Shown here: piece by piece, positions 22,748-34,312 of the stretch
Numbering within the stretch: the stretch's first letter is position 1
Layout: every line of letters starts with the position of its first letter
NCBI GenBank assembly: GCA_002633005.1
Contig: NMRA01000366.1
Span: 60,222 to 124,221, forward strand
Direction of reading: 5' to 3'
From: Phoronis australis
Taxonomy: Eukaryota; Phoronida; Phoronidae
Length of the DNA: 64,000 bases
Notes under the pieces: generated by a model
Seen by the model: the letters and a program-made list of their open reading frames with translations, nothing else
Told to the model about the DNA's origin: nothing
The model's database searches: none
Translations under genes and position numbers: made by a program

Positions 22748-25227
22748 GTGAGTAACTCCAAGGTTAAGTGGTCAGCCCGTTTTGAGATTTTGTTTCCTTA
22801 AATGATGTTGGTATGCTCAATAGTGTCACAGTATATCTGTATTTGATTTGGGCGTCTAGAGTAGCAAATGCTAGTTAGAAGGAAAAATCTGATTCTGGTC
22901 AGCCAAAATTCACATTAAATTGAAGGTGTGCAAAATAGCCTGTAAAATCGTTATTAATTTGTTTGTATCCCCTCATCATCATTTACGTCTGGAATTTACA
23001 TACTGGGGTGATCGTCAGTGAGGCATTTTAATGAATCTTTGAGATTTTCAATATGCTACTCTCCCTGGCATCCATTAAAACTCCTTGTCCCTGGGGAACG
23101 AATTACAAATAACATGATGACATTTATGGATAAAACAACATATATGGCGCAGTAACTATTCTGTTGCTGATTAGCCTAAGTTACCATCGGATGTAAAGAT
23201 GTCTGTAACTACATATGTGTTAGTAATTGCTGGAGTCTTGTCATGCAGTCTATCGAAATTGATTTATCATTATTTGATGATTTCGTGTTTGTGAAGGTTT
23301 CCAATGTGTTCAGGCTTACAGATGGAGCTGATACAGGTTAAGCCAAATTGTGAAGACTGAAAATGGGTCGATACCGTTTTCCAAGTTGAATGCTTTGTCT
23401 GGAGTCGGTGGTGGCATTTATTTAGTATTTTTATGAGTTGATCTTATAAAGGTGTCACTGTCCGTATTGCTATTGTTTTACCCTGCTGTTGATTAGATAT
23501 GACAGACGGCAACTTTGGGTAAACAAATTGTGTGGTATTGATGGGCTGTGAGTAGTTGTTAATACCAACGCTTCACTTAAGCCATGAACTTTATTCAGAG
23601 CGTATAATCAACAAGGAAACCATGTGGGCAGATGGGCATAGCAGTCCTGGAATAGGAGCGTGGACCTACTTAAATTGTCACATGCCTGATGACATAACTC
23701 ACCAGAGCTGCTAGCAGAAACCTCCGCCTCGTTGCACAAACAGTCCCAAATAGGAACTCAACTTAGTTCCCTAAATCTTTTGCACATTTGTGTCTTTGTT
23801 TACTTACAAATAATGTTTTGCTCTATTGTTTAATCTTGATCATGAGTTCCTCTTTTACATATATGCTATTTTCTAGTAAATATTTGAAAATTGTGCACCT
23901 TATTTGTATAGTTTGTATAATATTTATAATTCAAGCTGGAGGTTACACTCAGTTAGTATCAAAGCTTCAAATAGATTGAGTGATGAAGACAAACTAGCAT
24001 TGGAAAGTTCAGTCAGTGTTTGCTTATACGTCCACAAAAGCGGTGAACAGTTCAGGAACATAGTTGAGTCGCTATTTGGGACTATTTCAATCGGGCACTG
24101 GAGCCTAAAAACACAACAGGAACTAGGCAAGTAACAGGAAATCCAGGTCTGTTTCGGGAATCATGGGCAGAATTTGACCAAATGGTTTCACTCCTCACAA
24201 CGAGGATTGTTGTTTTGTATAGATGAATCTATTCATGGTACGAAACAACGACAACTGCATGTTTTCTTGTTGATTATACGCCATTGGTTAAAAGCTTAGT
24301 GTGTGATTCCACCTCATTTGTACGATTTGGGAAGCAATGGCCAAAATTTAGGCCGCATTCCGTAAGGCAAGACATTGGCAAGACATTTGTGGTGAGAAAT
24401 GTAAACAGGAAATTTCTCCCATAGTTCAACATTACAGCCTCACTGTCCATTCACTTCAGTGGTGGCCATTTTGCTAGTCTACTCTTTTTAGACTTCAAGC
24501 TTTCTCACGAAACAGTGGCGTTTCACTCTTGTCATTTTGTGCGGTCTTGCTTGATCTCAACTATCTTGTAAGTAACTTGCTTTACGGAACGCAGCCCGGC
24601 CTGATGGCCTGTACGATGTACCCTGAACTTTGAAGAAGCCATTCTCTAGTGTGGCTTGTGATTTCAGCACAAACATACCGGGATCTCGGTGTTCCCGTTA
24701 CTGGCATCGATGCTTACGATGGAAACCTCCGAAAAGACGAGCTAATTGCTGCGAAAATTAAGCGCTTTCTTGCGGTGAGATTTCTCTGCTGACCAAGCCA
24801 CCAGCTGTGCTCTTGGTCATGTTTGCTTATTGCACTTTGGGTCCCCTTCCTTAAGGTCACGCAACCAAAAGATCTTGCCTGTAAAGAAGTATCGGTTTCT
24901 GAAATTCAGATAAATCATATTTTTGGTTGTTCTGTGCCGAGCATGGAGGTAGAGCCCTTGTTTGTTTACCTGAGCATCTTTCTTGTCCCTTCGCATGATT
25001 TGTTGTGCTATGTAAGTTGTTGGTGTTGATCCCAATTGTGGCATCTCTGCGAAGTCCAGTCGTATCCCTAGGTTTTTCTCATGATTGTTTTCCCCGTATG
25101 TGTCTGTGTTGTAAACGTCTCGAGATGACCAGATGGCCAGTACCAACAACTGACATGCATGCCCCTCCCCCAGTGTTTGTTATGAGTTCCCCTGGCTAGC
25201 ACCTTTAGGGGTCTATTTCCTTTCTAG
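22748..25227 (+). other. RIM intron 3 (2480 bp)
   Basis: Phase 1. It holds the possible cassette exon at 24668-24774. A 76-codon open frame at 23904-24134 is not recognised and has no matching splice sites. Otherwise nothing seen. Confidence 0.75.
24668..24774 (+). CDS. Possible alternative RIM cassette exon in intron 3
   Basis: A 107-bp segment between GTGATTTCAG and the donor TTGCG|GTGAGA. It is open in exactly one frame, the one that follows exon 3 (phase 1), and reads AQTYRDLGVPVTGIDAYDG and so on to KRFLA. The other two frames hold stops. It leaves phase 0, which does not fit the main acceptor of exon 4 at 25228 but does fit a second AG five bases on (exon 4 from 25233). No RIM homology is recognised. 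It may be a rare cassette or a chance open stretch. Confidence 0.35.
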
Positions 25228-25448
25228 GCGAGCTAGAAAGTTATGCGCGGCAGGGTGGTAGTACCAAACATGCCTCGCCCCTCTCCGCCGCCATCACCAG
25301 CGGCGGCGTGCGCGCCAAGAACTTTGTCCGATTCGGCCGCGGGCAGTCAACAGACGAGGACTGGGGTTGGTCTCAGATCAAGGATTCTGGGATTGACACG
25401 GGCTTGTCGGGAAGCAATCAGACCCTGAATCAAGAAGAGATGCTGAAG
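25228..25448 (+). CDS. Rim: RIM exon 4: linker immediately before PDZ
   Basis: Residues 768-840, incoming phase 1. Joined to exon 3 it reads ERGIGELESYARQGG, then a Ser/Gly/Arg stretch, an acidic patch QSTDEDWGWSQIKDSGIDTG and the end NQEEMLK before PDZ. Phase 0 of this exon from 25228 hits an immediate TAG, so the frame is fixed by exon 3. A second AG at 25231-25232 would start the exon at 25233 in phase 0. The donor AAG|GTACAG gives phase 0 and joins directly to HPVTW of the PDZ exon. It is locally GC-rich, unlike the AT-rich introns either side. Confidence 0.9.
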
Positions 25449-26919
25449 GTACAGTACCGACTGCCCCAGCATTGCTTTCTAGGTCTATCCTAGTGGTCTC
25501 CAGGGCATAGGGGTTGTCGCCAGTATCCATTGGGGCTGCTGTCGTTTGCTGTGCTCCCACTGTCTCTCACTCTGTTCCAATATTGTAGTGGTTATGTATT
25601 TTTGTGCGAGCTCACCGATGCGAGTTTGTAATTATGTTTTTTTAACCCTAGATGAGAAAAAGGTGGTGCTGTGGCCGTATGGCAATGCTTGATACAAAAA
25701 ACAGGCATGATATGTGAGGTCACGTCAGTACGATTTGCAACCTGCATTTTGTATTTGGCTGTAGACAACATCTGGAAACTGTTAGAAAAGGCAATTAAGT
25801 TAAAACTGGTGCAGCATTGTGACACTCCCAACACCTAATTTGAGTACCAATTTGAAAACTGTCACAAGTTTTTAGCAAGGTAGTTCAGTGTTTGTCTCCT
25901 CCAGAACAAGTTTTTTCCGTCTAGATTTTGGCCACGCCAGAGATCTGTAATTAACGGGAGGATGTACCCCAGTCGTCGGTGTAGCATTCAGTTAATTGTG
26001 GCCTTGTTTTAGTGCATAGGAGTCCGTCAAAGTGTTGTAACCAGCCTCCAATGGATACCGCGACTAAGTTATAGTCATTACCCCGTGTGATGTAGTTATC
26101 TTCTTAGTGATACCTATGTACGTTACATCAAGCTATATTTATTCCATCTACCTGCTTGCCTTCCTGCCCTTTGTTATTGTGTTGTTTTTACCCAGCTGCT
26201 CTCTATCCAGTATTTCCGCTGTTGTTGTTGAGCTTGACTTATTTTGCCCATAATTATTACCATGTTCCAGGACGAGGTGTACTGCGAAGATGGACTATGA
26301 CAAAACCTATTGTGATACGGCTATGCGACAGCTGTGTGCTGTCTATATTATAAATATTGAGGTCATTTATCAATTCTGTTTTATAACCTAAAAAACACTT
26401 TTTGATTCTTAATTTTCATTTTTTTTTTTTTATTTCCCTCTTTGGAACTGAGATTGGCCTGTTCATCAAAGTACATCTTTCTGTGTATAGAAAGCAAGTT
26501 GTGGTTTTCTATTACTCTGGTAGAATCTTCGCTGGTGGTGGTGGTAGTGGTAGTGGTATTGGGTCTTAGGTGCAGTTGTAGCGGTGCTTGTTATGGTGTA
26601 TGCTTGAGGCACATTTTGATTTCTGGAAATAGTTACATCATTCTGTGAATCATAAATGATATCTTTATCAATTTTCTTCATTATCTTGTGAAATGCCATT
26701 GGACATTTTTTTTTTTTACATCATACTTGTTCTCAGTCTTAAAAAGTTACAAAGATTTATAACTGTTGTCTTAATATTATCTTGTTTCAAATTGTTGTTT
26801 TTTTTTAACTTACTAAATTTGTTACAAAGTAGAGAATATTCACAATTAGGCCAACGATTCTAACTGTGAGTACATGTTGAATATTACATCTGACTTGTGT
26901 GTTTGTGTGGCCGTTGCAG
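25449..26919 (+). other. RIM intron 4 (1471 bp)
   Basis: Phase 0. It includes homopolymer T tracts (26420-26430, 26709-26717) and a short (GGT)n-like patch at 26533-26560. A good acceptor at 26271 leads into a stop after nine codons, so no exon is called. Confidence 0.75.
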
Positions 26920-27028
26920 CATCCTGTTACCTGGCAACAATCCGAGGATGGCTCCAAGACAATAGGTCACATGATCCTGAAAAAGGGCACGCAGGATGGT
27001 AGTGGAAAAGATTCGGGTGCTATTCTAG
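26920..27028 (+). CDS. Rim: RIM exon 5: PDZ domain, part 1
   Basis: Residues 841-876, phase 0 in. It starts HPVTWQQSEDG and continues with IGHMILKKGT and KDSGAILG, matching the start of RIM PDZ domains, where (H)PVTWQPS is a signature. The acceptor GTGGCCGTTGCAG is good. The donor at 27029 (TCTAG|GTGAGA) leaves phase 1 and splits the Gly of the LGLKV carboxylate-binding loop. A second donor 15 bp downstream (TTG|GTAAAT, exon end 27043) is also in phase and would add five residues, GEREI, at this loop. In the family this domain binds calcium channel C-termini and ELKS. Confidence 0.97.
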
Positions 27029-27555
27029 GTGAGAGAGAAATTGGTAAATATGAGTTGTGTTTTTTCTTCTTTCGATTCTTTTCTCCTCATTATATTAAGT
27101 TGTTAGTTACAATGTGTTGCCACTATTTTTTACAATGATTTGGCCTAAGCTGTGCTTTATACTTTACAATGATTTGGCCTAAGTTGTGCTTTATAAGTTA
27201 CAATTTATTGACATTATGCCCATATAGTTCCACCAGTATGCTTTGTTTGAATTGTGTCTCCAATTTTTTATTACACTCTGGTAAGTTGACTTCAGCAACT
27301 GCAGCTGATTTTCGACAACAGTGACATCTGATGCACTGATGTCTGACCAGTGACCACCTGAATAAGAATTGCAAGGCTGGCATGATATGACGTATTCTAA
27401 TTATTTAGTTAATTTGCGACTTCGTTTTTTCATTCACCACAGCGCAATCCGGCACTCTTATTTGTTCTGTCTATTTTTCAACCAGTTATTACAAACAGTC
27501 TGTCCCTGTGGCATGGTCTCAGTAGCGCAACTCATTGCTACCGTTCTTTAAATAG
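27029..27555 (+). other. RIM intron 5 (527 bp) inside PDZ
   Basis: Its first 15 bases can be exonic if the second donor (27044) is used. It contains a local duplication: TTTACAATGATTTGGCC, TAAG.TGTGCTTTATA is repeated at 27130-27165 and 27164-27197. Confidence 0.8.
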
Positions 27556-27663
27556 GTCTCAAAGTCATTGGCGGCAAGATGACGGAACACGGCAGGCTGG
27601 GAGCATTCATCACAAAGGTGAAGAAGGGTAGTATTGCTGACACAGTGGGGCATCTTAAAGCAG
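27556..27663 (+). CDS. Rim: RIM exon 6: PDZ domain, part 2
   Basis: Residues 878-912. It reads LKVIGGKMTEHGRLGAFI and TKVKKGSIADTVGHLKA, nearly the same as vertebrate RIM PDZ (LKVVGGKMT, GAFITKVKKGS). GLKVIGG replaces the GLGF loop of typical PDZ domains and is characteristic of RIM. Phase is 1 in and 1 out. The donor is GCAG|GTGAGT. The acceptor TTCTTTAAATAG has a short pyrimidine tract. Confidence 0.98.
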
Positions 27664-28561
27664 GTGAGTTGGAGCAATTGTTTGAGGTCCTTGCAGTTCT
27701 TTGTGATGGTGTGCTGGTTGTCTGCACAATACGGGTTGGGAAGTGACGATACCGGTATCGATTTGATCGTCACATTCAAGTGTGTGTAGTGTCGACTTGC
27801 AGTACATGCCGGAAATAAGTGGACAAGGCTCTGTGCCCCGACACGACTGGTCATTTCATCTCATCTTACTGATGTGGACTTTCACTTGCGCTCGTCTGTC
27901 AGAAGGAGAATTCTACTTGCGCTTGGCGGTCACGACAAGGACGACGGGGGAATTCTTTGTGACTGATTATTTTTGGTATATTCCGTACTCTGTCCCAATT
28001 TTAGTGTGACCATTCTCCATATTTTGCTACCACATTGTTACCGCCGTGAAACCTTCTGTTAGGAGGACTCTGTAATTCACAATCGTGAGTTCATCGTCCC
28101 CCATAAGACTCAAATGTAACTAAATTCATTTGTGTCGTGCATCTGAGAGCATTGCGTAGACTGGTTGATGTGGTCGATATGTATGATTGGCTTCTGTATT
28201 TGTGTGGGTCACAGAAGTGATAATAGAATGCTCTCAACTTGAAAGTGGTTGGTTAAAATATGTACACTCAATGATGATGATGAGTGACACCTGTCAATAA
28301 TTAGCTGATTGCCCGGGTTGTTTTTTTCCTGAAAAATACCGTTCATTAATTGCGCATTATTGTATTTGCACCTTCAGTATGTTTGAATATTTCTCAAATT
28401 ATTGTATGTTGCATAAATTATGAAATGATCTCTGGATCTATGTGTATGGTATGTTATAACAAAGGTCTGCAAAGCGGACTGCTTATCCAGATTATGGACA
28501 CTGTCGTTCTCCGCCGATCCATAGGTTCCGTTCTGTAACAAATCTGCTCTTGAATCATTAG
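27664..28561 (+). other. RIM intron 6 (898 bp) inside PDZ
   Basis: Nothing recognised apart from the splice sites and a GATGATGATGA stretch at 28272-28282. Confidence 0.8.
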
Positions 28562-28691
28562 GTGATGAAGTCTTAGAATGGAATGGACGATCTCTGAAAG
28601 GTGCCACATTTGAAGAGGTCTATGATATTATACTAGAATCAAAGCAAGAACCTCAAGTGGAGCTGATAGTGCAGCGAGATAACACTGTCAG
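28562..28691 (+). CDS. Rim: RIM exon 7: PDZ domain, part 3
   Basis: Residues 914-955. It reads GDEVLEWNGRSLKGATFEE then VYDIILESKQEPQVELIV, which completes the PDZ fold. DEVLEWNG and ILESKxEPQVE are RIM hallmarks. Phase 1 in, 2 out (CAG|GTAAGA). Preceding acceptor: TTGAATCATTAG. Confidence 0.98.
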
Positions 28692-30400
28692 GTAAGATGG
28701 GCATATGTGTTATGGGTCAACCCTGACGTGGATCCAGATGGTGTCCTGGGTCCGAACCCCTTCTCTCTGTCATGTTTTTGATTTAACTGCATTGGCGGAA
28801 GTGCAGGTAAACTATCAGACTTTCCTTTTGGTCATGACTCTGGGTCAGCACCCACAACCACAGTTACTAGTCAGAGGCGTTCCCAGTGAAAGCTCACCAT
28901 AACAATTGTTTTTTGATGTTTATGCGCCCACATTTTAATGTGGTCGCATATTGCCATCCTCTCTGTCTGATGTCCGCGGCTGTATCCCCAAAACCCATGA
29001 AGGATCTTCACGAATTGGGCCGATGTTTTCCGATGGAGGTGGCGACGAATGATGGTGGGTTTTGAATGAATCCGAATGCTTCTCAGCTCCCTAGTATTTT
29101 TTATTTTCCTCTGTGGCTTCTGAGTCCCTTGACAAGATTTTCGTATTTAGTGAGTAGGTTTATGTTAAGGAGACAATGATAATTCATCCTATTTTCAGAA
29201 AGATGTGACATGTTCTGCACCACCTATTGGCCATTGTTATTAGTAACAAGTCCACTTCTTTCTCTGACAACCTACTCGAAAGATCATTACTATATATAAC
29301 AACTGTCAGACGTGTTCTTGGTGAGAAGACCATTGCTGATTTTTTGACAAGCTCGACCGCATTGACGCTCCCTACTGTCCAATTTTGTTTTCTGTGTCTG
29401 CGAATATATCTCATTAAACCTCTTTGCTTACCTGTGACTGTGAGAATAAATGAATGATAATTTCGCACAGATCCGGCTACAGCTTTAACCTTTTGTACCA
29501 TAATTGTTACTTTTATTAAATTTTTATATTTGGCTCTAGACTTTATCTTCAGAACTCCTTGTCAAATTTCCATGGCATGTAGGTTGCTCCTGCGGAGATG
29601 ATGACATATTTCTGTTTTCAAATAGATTCAATGTATTTTGTACTGTCTAGTGGCTATTTTTATCATTTGCTAGTTGTGGCGTCTGCCTTTCAATGTGCCT
29701 AACTGCTCCAAGAAACATAATGAAAATTGGCAGATGTGCTCTTGCTGTGAAGACCATGGCTGACGCTGACTTTTGCACAGGTCCAACTACTGTGATGCCC
29801 CCTAGTGCCAATTTTTTGCATCCACAACTGTATCTATTAAACTGATTTTTGGGAAATATGACAAGTGTGTTCCTGTAAACATAGCAATTTAACAGATGAC
29901 AATTTCTGTCAGAAAGACCGCTGTACCTCGTAGTGGCAATTCCATTTTTACGTTGGCCTCTGTGTGTTCGGAGTTCCTGGATGTACTTTCATGCAATTTT
30001 GGCAGATATGTTTCTATTAAGGAGCATTCCCATTTTCAGATCTGTCTGATGTATTCTGTGTCACCAGTGATGACTTTTTGATACTAATAAACACCCCTAG
30101 AAGCATACTGTTTGCCGTGTAGCCGTGGGTGCTTTGCTCTGCTATTGTTGATACTAGTAACACTAAAGATTTTGAGTGGACTGTGCTTTATTTTCCCTTT
30201 GGTTCATAATCTATGAACCGAATCCAGATGAGGCCTGTCACATTCATATCCATCCATGTGGTCTCTCTGCATGTGCCACAACGTAGATCTGTTGTTGGGA
30301 TTTATTAGATAATTCCTACCAGCTTTCTTTGGAGTCACCACATCAGCCTCAATCATTGGAAATTATTTCCTGCATAATAACCATCTTGCCTTATTTTCAG
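28692..30400 (+). other. RIM intron 7 (1709 bp)
   Basis: Mostly occupied by the degenerate tandem array F5 (28921-30090). The flanks hold nothing recognised. Confidence 0.8.
28921..30090 (+). repeat. Degenerate tandem array, unit about 140-150 bp (family F5)
   Basis: Opens with a 13-bp inverted repeat (ATGCGCCCACATT/AATGTGGTCGCAT). Then follow roughly seven diverged units; the landmark ACGCCCCCTAGTGGCCAATTTTT-like block recurs near 29219, 29361, 29495, 29645, 29795 and 29930. Between the blocks lie AT.TCT.ATTAAA, GAAATTTGGCAGATGTGTTC-like and AAGACCATGGCTGACGCTGA-like segments. The same unit occurs at 10060-10705. Confidence 0.75.
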
Positions 30401-30453
30401 TAACGATGTTGATGGTAAACACGCCTCCCACCATTCAAGGATCGACCCCAGAG
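30401..30453 (+). CDS. Rim: RIM exon 8: short linker after PDZ
   Basis: Residues 957-973, 53 bp. After the T that completes a Ser codon it reads NDVDGKHASHHSRIDPR. The acceptor CTTATTTTCAG is good and the donor is AGAG|GTAAAA. Phase 2 in and 1 out fits both neighbours. The sequence is compatible with the short basic linker after PDZ in vertebrate RIM but is too brief to prove by itself. Confidence 0.78.
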
Positions 30454-31647
30454 GTAAAAAGAGTTGTCAATTCTTCTTGTGTTTACAGCTTGTCTGCGTT
30501 TATTTTGGTTGACGTCCATGTTGAAAACATTTTTGTTTCTTCAACATGTGATCTTACCTTACATGTCTAGATTATATTCAGACTTTTTGGTACAGCAAAG
30601 TTTCTTCAATTTTGAATAAAATGTTTTAGAAAAGAGAAATTTGGTTGGATCTCTCTAATAGAAAAACATGTCACTAAAATATTTAATTCCTTTGGATTTT
30701 TTTGTATTTCAAAACTGCCATCAAAGATATCTGAGTATTTTAAATGAAATATAATAAGCGTCTTCAATTTTGAAAATTCTGACGCATTCTGGCGATTATG
30801 TTGATTTAAATTTGAAGAAACTTACCTGTATTACTTTTCATGTAGTATTAAATTTTTATCAACTTTACCTTGATGTTGTTACGCTGTCTACTGTTCGAAA
30901 TAATTGGTTTATTACACGCATCTATTTCTCTATCAGTTTTGTGATTCGTTGATCTTCGTCTTAAGTTTGTTTTGCTCTTCCGCCTTATAATTTTTGCTGT
31001 TGTAATGCGGCATGTACATCCTCGCAGGGGCTCAAATGGTCTGTCATGGCTGAAGTGGTAAGTGTAGAGTTCTGTCATGGAAACCTCACTCATACAATAG
31101 CCTACATTAACCAGCTAACACTGTTTTTTCTCGTTCAACTAAACAGCACTATATAGCTCTAATGCTCGGTTGCATAAAACTCATTTATCATAAAGAGCCT
31201 CTGCACTCAATAGTGATAGTGTGTACCAGCACAACTAATACCGCTATTATGGTCAAATCTCGTGAATTTAGGACACAATGATTGGTGGACAGGTGGAAAT
31301 TTTATTGTCTCAATTTTTTATTAAATTGTTTACTGTACTGGAAGGAGCTGTTGACAGAAAAATAATATTTCGAAACAATGTAAGAAGTCTGGAAAAATGA
31401 AAAAAGTGGTTTTTGCAATTATTTTTGTCCGAAATTGGGGAGATTTTACCATACCTTAGGACATATATGTTCCACGAATGGTAGTCAAGTTTATGTTTGA
31501 TAATAGGGAACTCGAAATGCACTAGGTGGTGCTAGCGCAGCAAATGTCTTACTCATAGAAATACGTGCAGTCAAGTAGTCATGTTGGACCCTTATACCAC
31601 GAACACACTCGTGCTGTTGAACTAATTTCCACTCTCACTCTATTCAG
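30454..31647 (+). other. RIM intron 8 (1194 bp)
   Basis: Very AT-rich first half. A weak F3/F8-like repeat lies at 31310-31540. A splice-site pair at 31028-31057 encloses 30 bp that contain a stop in phase. Confidence 0.75.
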
Positions 31648-31686
31648 ATGTTGAAAAGAGGGACCCATTTGCGTTGGCACCACCTA
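31648..31686 (+). CDS. Rim: RIM exon 9: 39-bp microexon in the PDZ-C2A linker
   Basis: Residues 975-986 (VEKRDPFALAPP), phase 1 in and 1 out, so it could be skipped without loss of frame. Acceptor TCTCACTCTATTCAG is strong; donor CCTA|GTGAGT fits consensus well. No motif is recognised. Support is phase, splice sites and proline content. Confidence 0.72.
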
Positions 31687-32887
31687 GTGAGTATCAGGTT
31701 ACCCATTAATTTTGGAAATTTCGCGACTTGTACAGTCTTGACGAGTTAACATGTCTAGTTCAGTTTGGATCATAAAGCTGGCCAGTGTTGCTTGCTTAAC
31801 TGTTTCAGACTCGTTTTATCCTTATTGAATGTTTTGACATCCAAGGGAAACTTCACTGATTCTTTAATAATATTTTAAAACTGCCACGCAAGATCGCGTA
31901 CCTGAAGTTAAACTATTTGAAGTTTTATGCAATCTGGTCATTGAAGCTAATAAACTATGTTACTATATTCCTGTTATGCAGCCCTGCATGCATATAGACC
32001 ATGCATTGAATGGATCGCACCATATTCTATGAATATTATTTTTACACTTGTGTTTGCTATCTCAATATCTCCCCATAACCTTTATGTGAAGGAGCTCCCC
32101 TTAAACCATGCTTTGCTGTACGTACCAACTTGCTCTTTATTTCTACTTTCCCCTTATGCATCAAATCAATAAAATGTACTAAGCTATCAGTGCGGACTTG
32201 AAAATTTGTGCCATTGTGGCCTGGATTACAGCATTCTATTGGCTTTTATTAAACTGAAATATTCAAAGATTAGAAAAGATGTCCAGTCCTATGACTTCCT
32301 GAGGTGTTTGTTAACTTGTAAATGCTAGTTTTTCGTAGAGGCAACAGGATTAACACCCTGTTGTTATAAGAAAACAATTAGACCAATTCTATAGGGGTAA
32401 GTGACTTCTTTAATACAGTCTCTTTACATGACTTCAGGCAGTTACTGACTTGTTTGTTCTTTGTGATGACCACATGAATTAACCTAAACTTTTCCATAAA
32501 CAAATAACAACTCTGACTTGCATCTTGTTGTCAAAGCACGTCAAACTTGTGACTTTGATGGCTTTGTTCTGCTGGTACTCTGCAGTATTAATTGACTTAT
32601 ACCCAGTCTTGTATATGTGATGGATCCCTTGTCTTCATTTGCTTTAATAATAAGCCTTGTAGAATACGTAAATTGAATTATTTACCGCTCTCTCTCTAAT
32701 GTACAGACTCGCATTGCCTCCTCAGCTGAAAGATTTTCATTAATCATTGACTGTTTGTTGTAAAGCGACTTCCTCTATTAAGCCTATTATACCCGACTTG
32801 TTTTGAAACTGGTGCTCATTACGGTTGTTCTTCACTTATTCCGCTCTATGTAAATTAAATGTACTGTCTATTTTCTTGATAATTGGA

Positions 32888-33400
32888 GTGTGCCAAATAA
32901 ACTGAGTAATATACAGACTCCGTAGTTGGCGGGTGTGCAAATTTCGTGAGTAACTAAGCATTGCCAACTGGTCGTTTCTGAATTTAACGAAATGCGTCGT
33001 ACGGTTTGCCAATGTGATCCAATTAAGGGTAATTCAGTTACTATATCCTGTTCCAGTTTAAGAGTACTTTGTCAGTGAAACGCCCTTTTGAGCTTATGAT
33101 TATGAGTGACATGATGCTCGACCAGGTCACCCCGTTCACCACATGTAAACATTAGTATACGATGTACTGTACAAGTGGATGGATTAAGCGGTGAATATAC
33201 AGATAAAAAGCTACGTTTTACTAAAATTAATGACAGGGCTTTGCATTGACATTTTCCGAAGTGCAAAACTGACTGTGCAAATTAGGCGAGGCAAGAAACT
33301 CCCCCCAAGTAGCTTTGTGCAAATTAAGTGAGGTACGAAATATTATTTTTCAACATTTTTATGTGTACGAAATTACTTGAGTGTGCGAAGTAAGTAGATA
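32888..33400. repeat. Clustered short motif GTGCRAATTARGTGAG
   Basis: Variants occur near 32935 (GTGCAAATTTCGTGAG), 33275 (GTGCAAATTAGGCGAGG), 33317 (GTGCAAATTAAGTGAGG), 33364 (GTACGAAATTACTTGAG) and 33383 (GTGCGAAGTAAGTAG). It is likely a decayed short tandem repeat. Confidence 0.5.
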
Positions 33401-34237
33401 ATTACTGTACTTGCAAGAAAAAGCACCCGTCCACATCAATTTCAGCTAGGCTCTCAACATTTCTTTTGAAAATCACCACAAAGACGCACAAGTAGGGTTT
33501 TAAATGCCGTTGCTTGTCCAGCGAGGTGTAAGTATCCGAGTGTATACAGTGCACAACCCTCCTTGCAAGCATGGCCGACACGGGTGCGAGCACTGGCATT
33601 CGCGTGGCTGCAGCACTGAAATCGGATTAAAAATGGTTTGGGTTGCCAGAGTAAAAAAATTTCGCATTCACTCATCTTGTGGATTTTTTGAATAAGTAGA
33701 CAACTAAAAATACCGCAGTACTACATTTAGTTTTCAAAACAACAGAGGACCAGAACTAATTTTGCTTGTGTGGCTTTTTAAGAAATCGCTTTGTTCAATC
33801 TTGTGTTACAAAATAAAGTATGAAATTCCTTTCATTTTGATAGGAGTTGTGCTGGGACAGATTCGGGTATGGTAAAAATAGGATATTCTGTATCAACTTG
33901 TTCGAGTTACAAGAATGCCATACATACAGCGTCTAGAATTTAAGATATTTGGTATAAGAAAAGAATGTAATGGAGATTGTATATTTTCATGAATCAAAAA
34001 ATTTTGTTTTTAGGATCTCTTTTTAACGCATGTACTTAACATCCGATATTGGCAGCCGCAATATCGTGAAAACACAAAGGCAGACCTAGTATCTGTAGAA
34101 ATACTTTCTTCTGCCATCTTTTGTCAGAGGCAAGACAACATTGAAGTTGAAAAGAATTAAGAATGCTGGCAAGCTTAGGCATGCTGACATACTTTGACAA
34201 AGTAAATTTAGTTGTTGCCCTCAATATGAACATAGAG

Positions 34238-34312
34238 GAGGCTGTGTGGCCTGGTGTGGTAAGTGTTCACTTCGGTTACTCGAGGTCCCGGGCTCGAGTC
34301 CCACTGGGCCTC
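34238..34312 (+). mobile_element. tRNA-derived SINE-like sequence
   Basis: GAGGCTG and GGGCCTC could pair as an acceptor stem. TGGCCTGGTGTGG resembles a Pol III A box, and GGGCTCGAGTCCC fits a B box (GGTTCGANTCC class) at normal spacing. The anticodon arm is poor, so it is more likely a SINE head or tRNA pseudogene than a functional tRNA. A tail boundary is not clear. Confidence 0.5.

Noticed and set aside
23904-24134. 76-codon frame with LSDEDKLALESSV in intron 3
   Set aside because: No homology recognised, no flanking splice sites in a usable phase, starts without ATG context.
26272-26300. Acceptor TGTTCCAG in intron 4 followed by DEVYCEDGL
   Set aside because: Stop after nine codons in phase 0 and no useful donor before it; other frames are longer but in the wrong phase.
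31028-31057. 30-bp segment between CTCGCAG and GTG|GTAAGT in intron 8
   Set aside because: In the intron's phase (1) it contains TGA. It could only be a poison exon and there is no further support.
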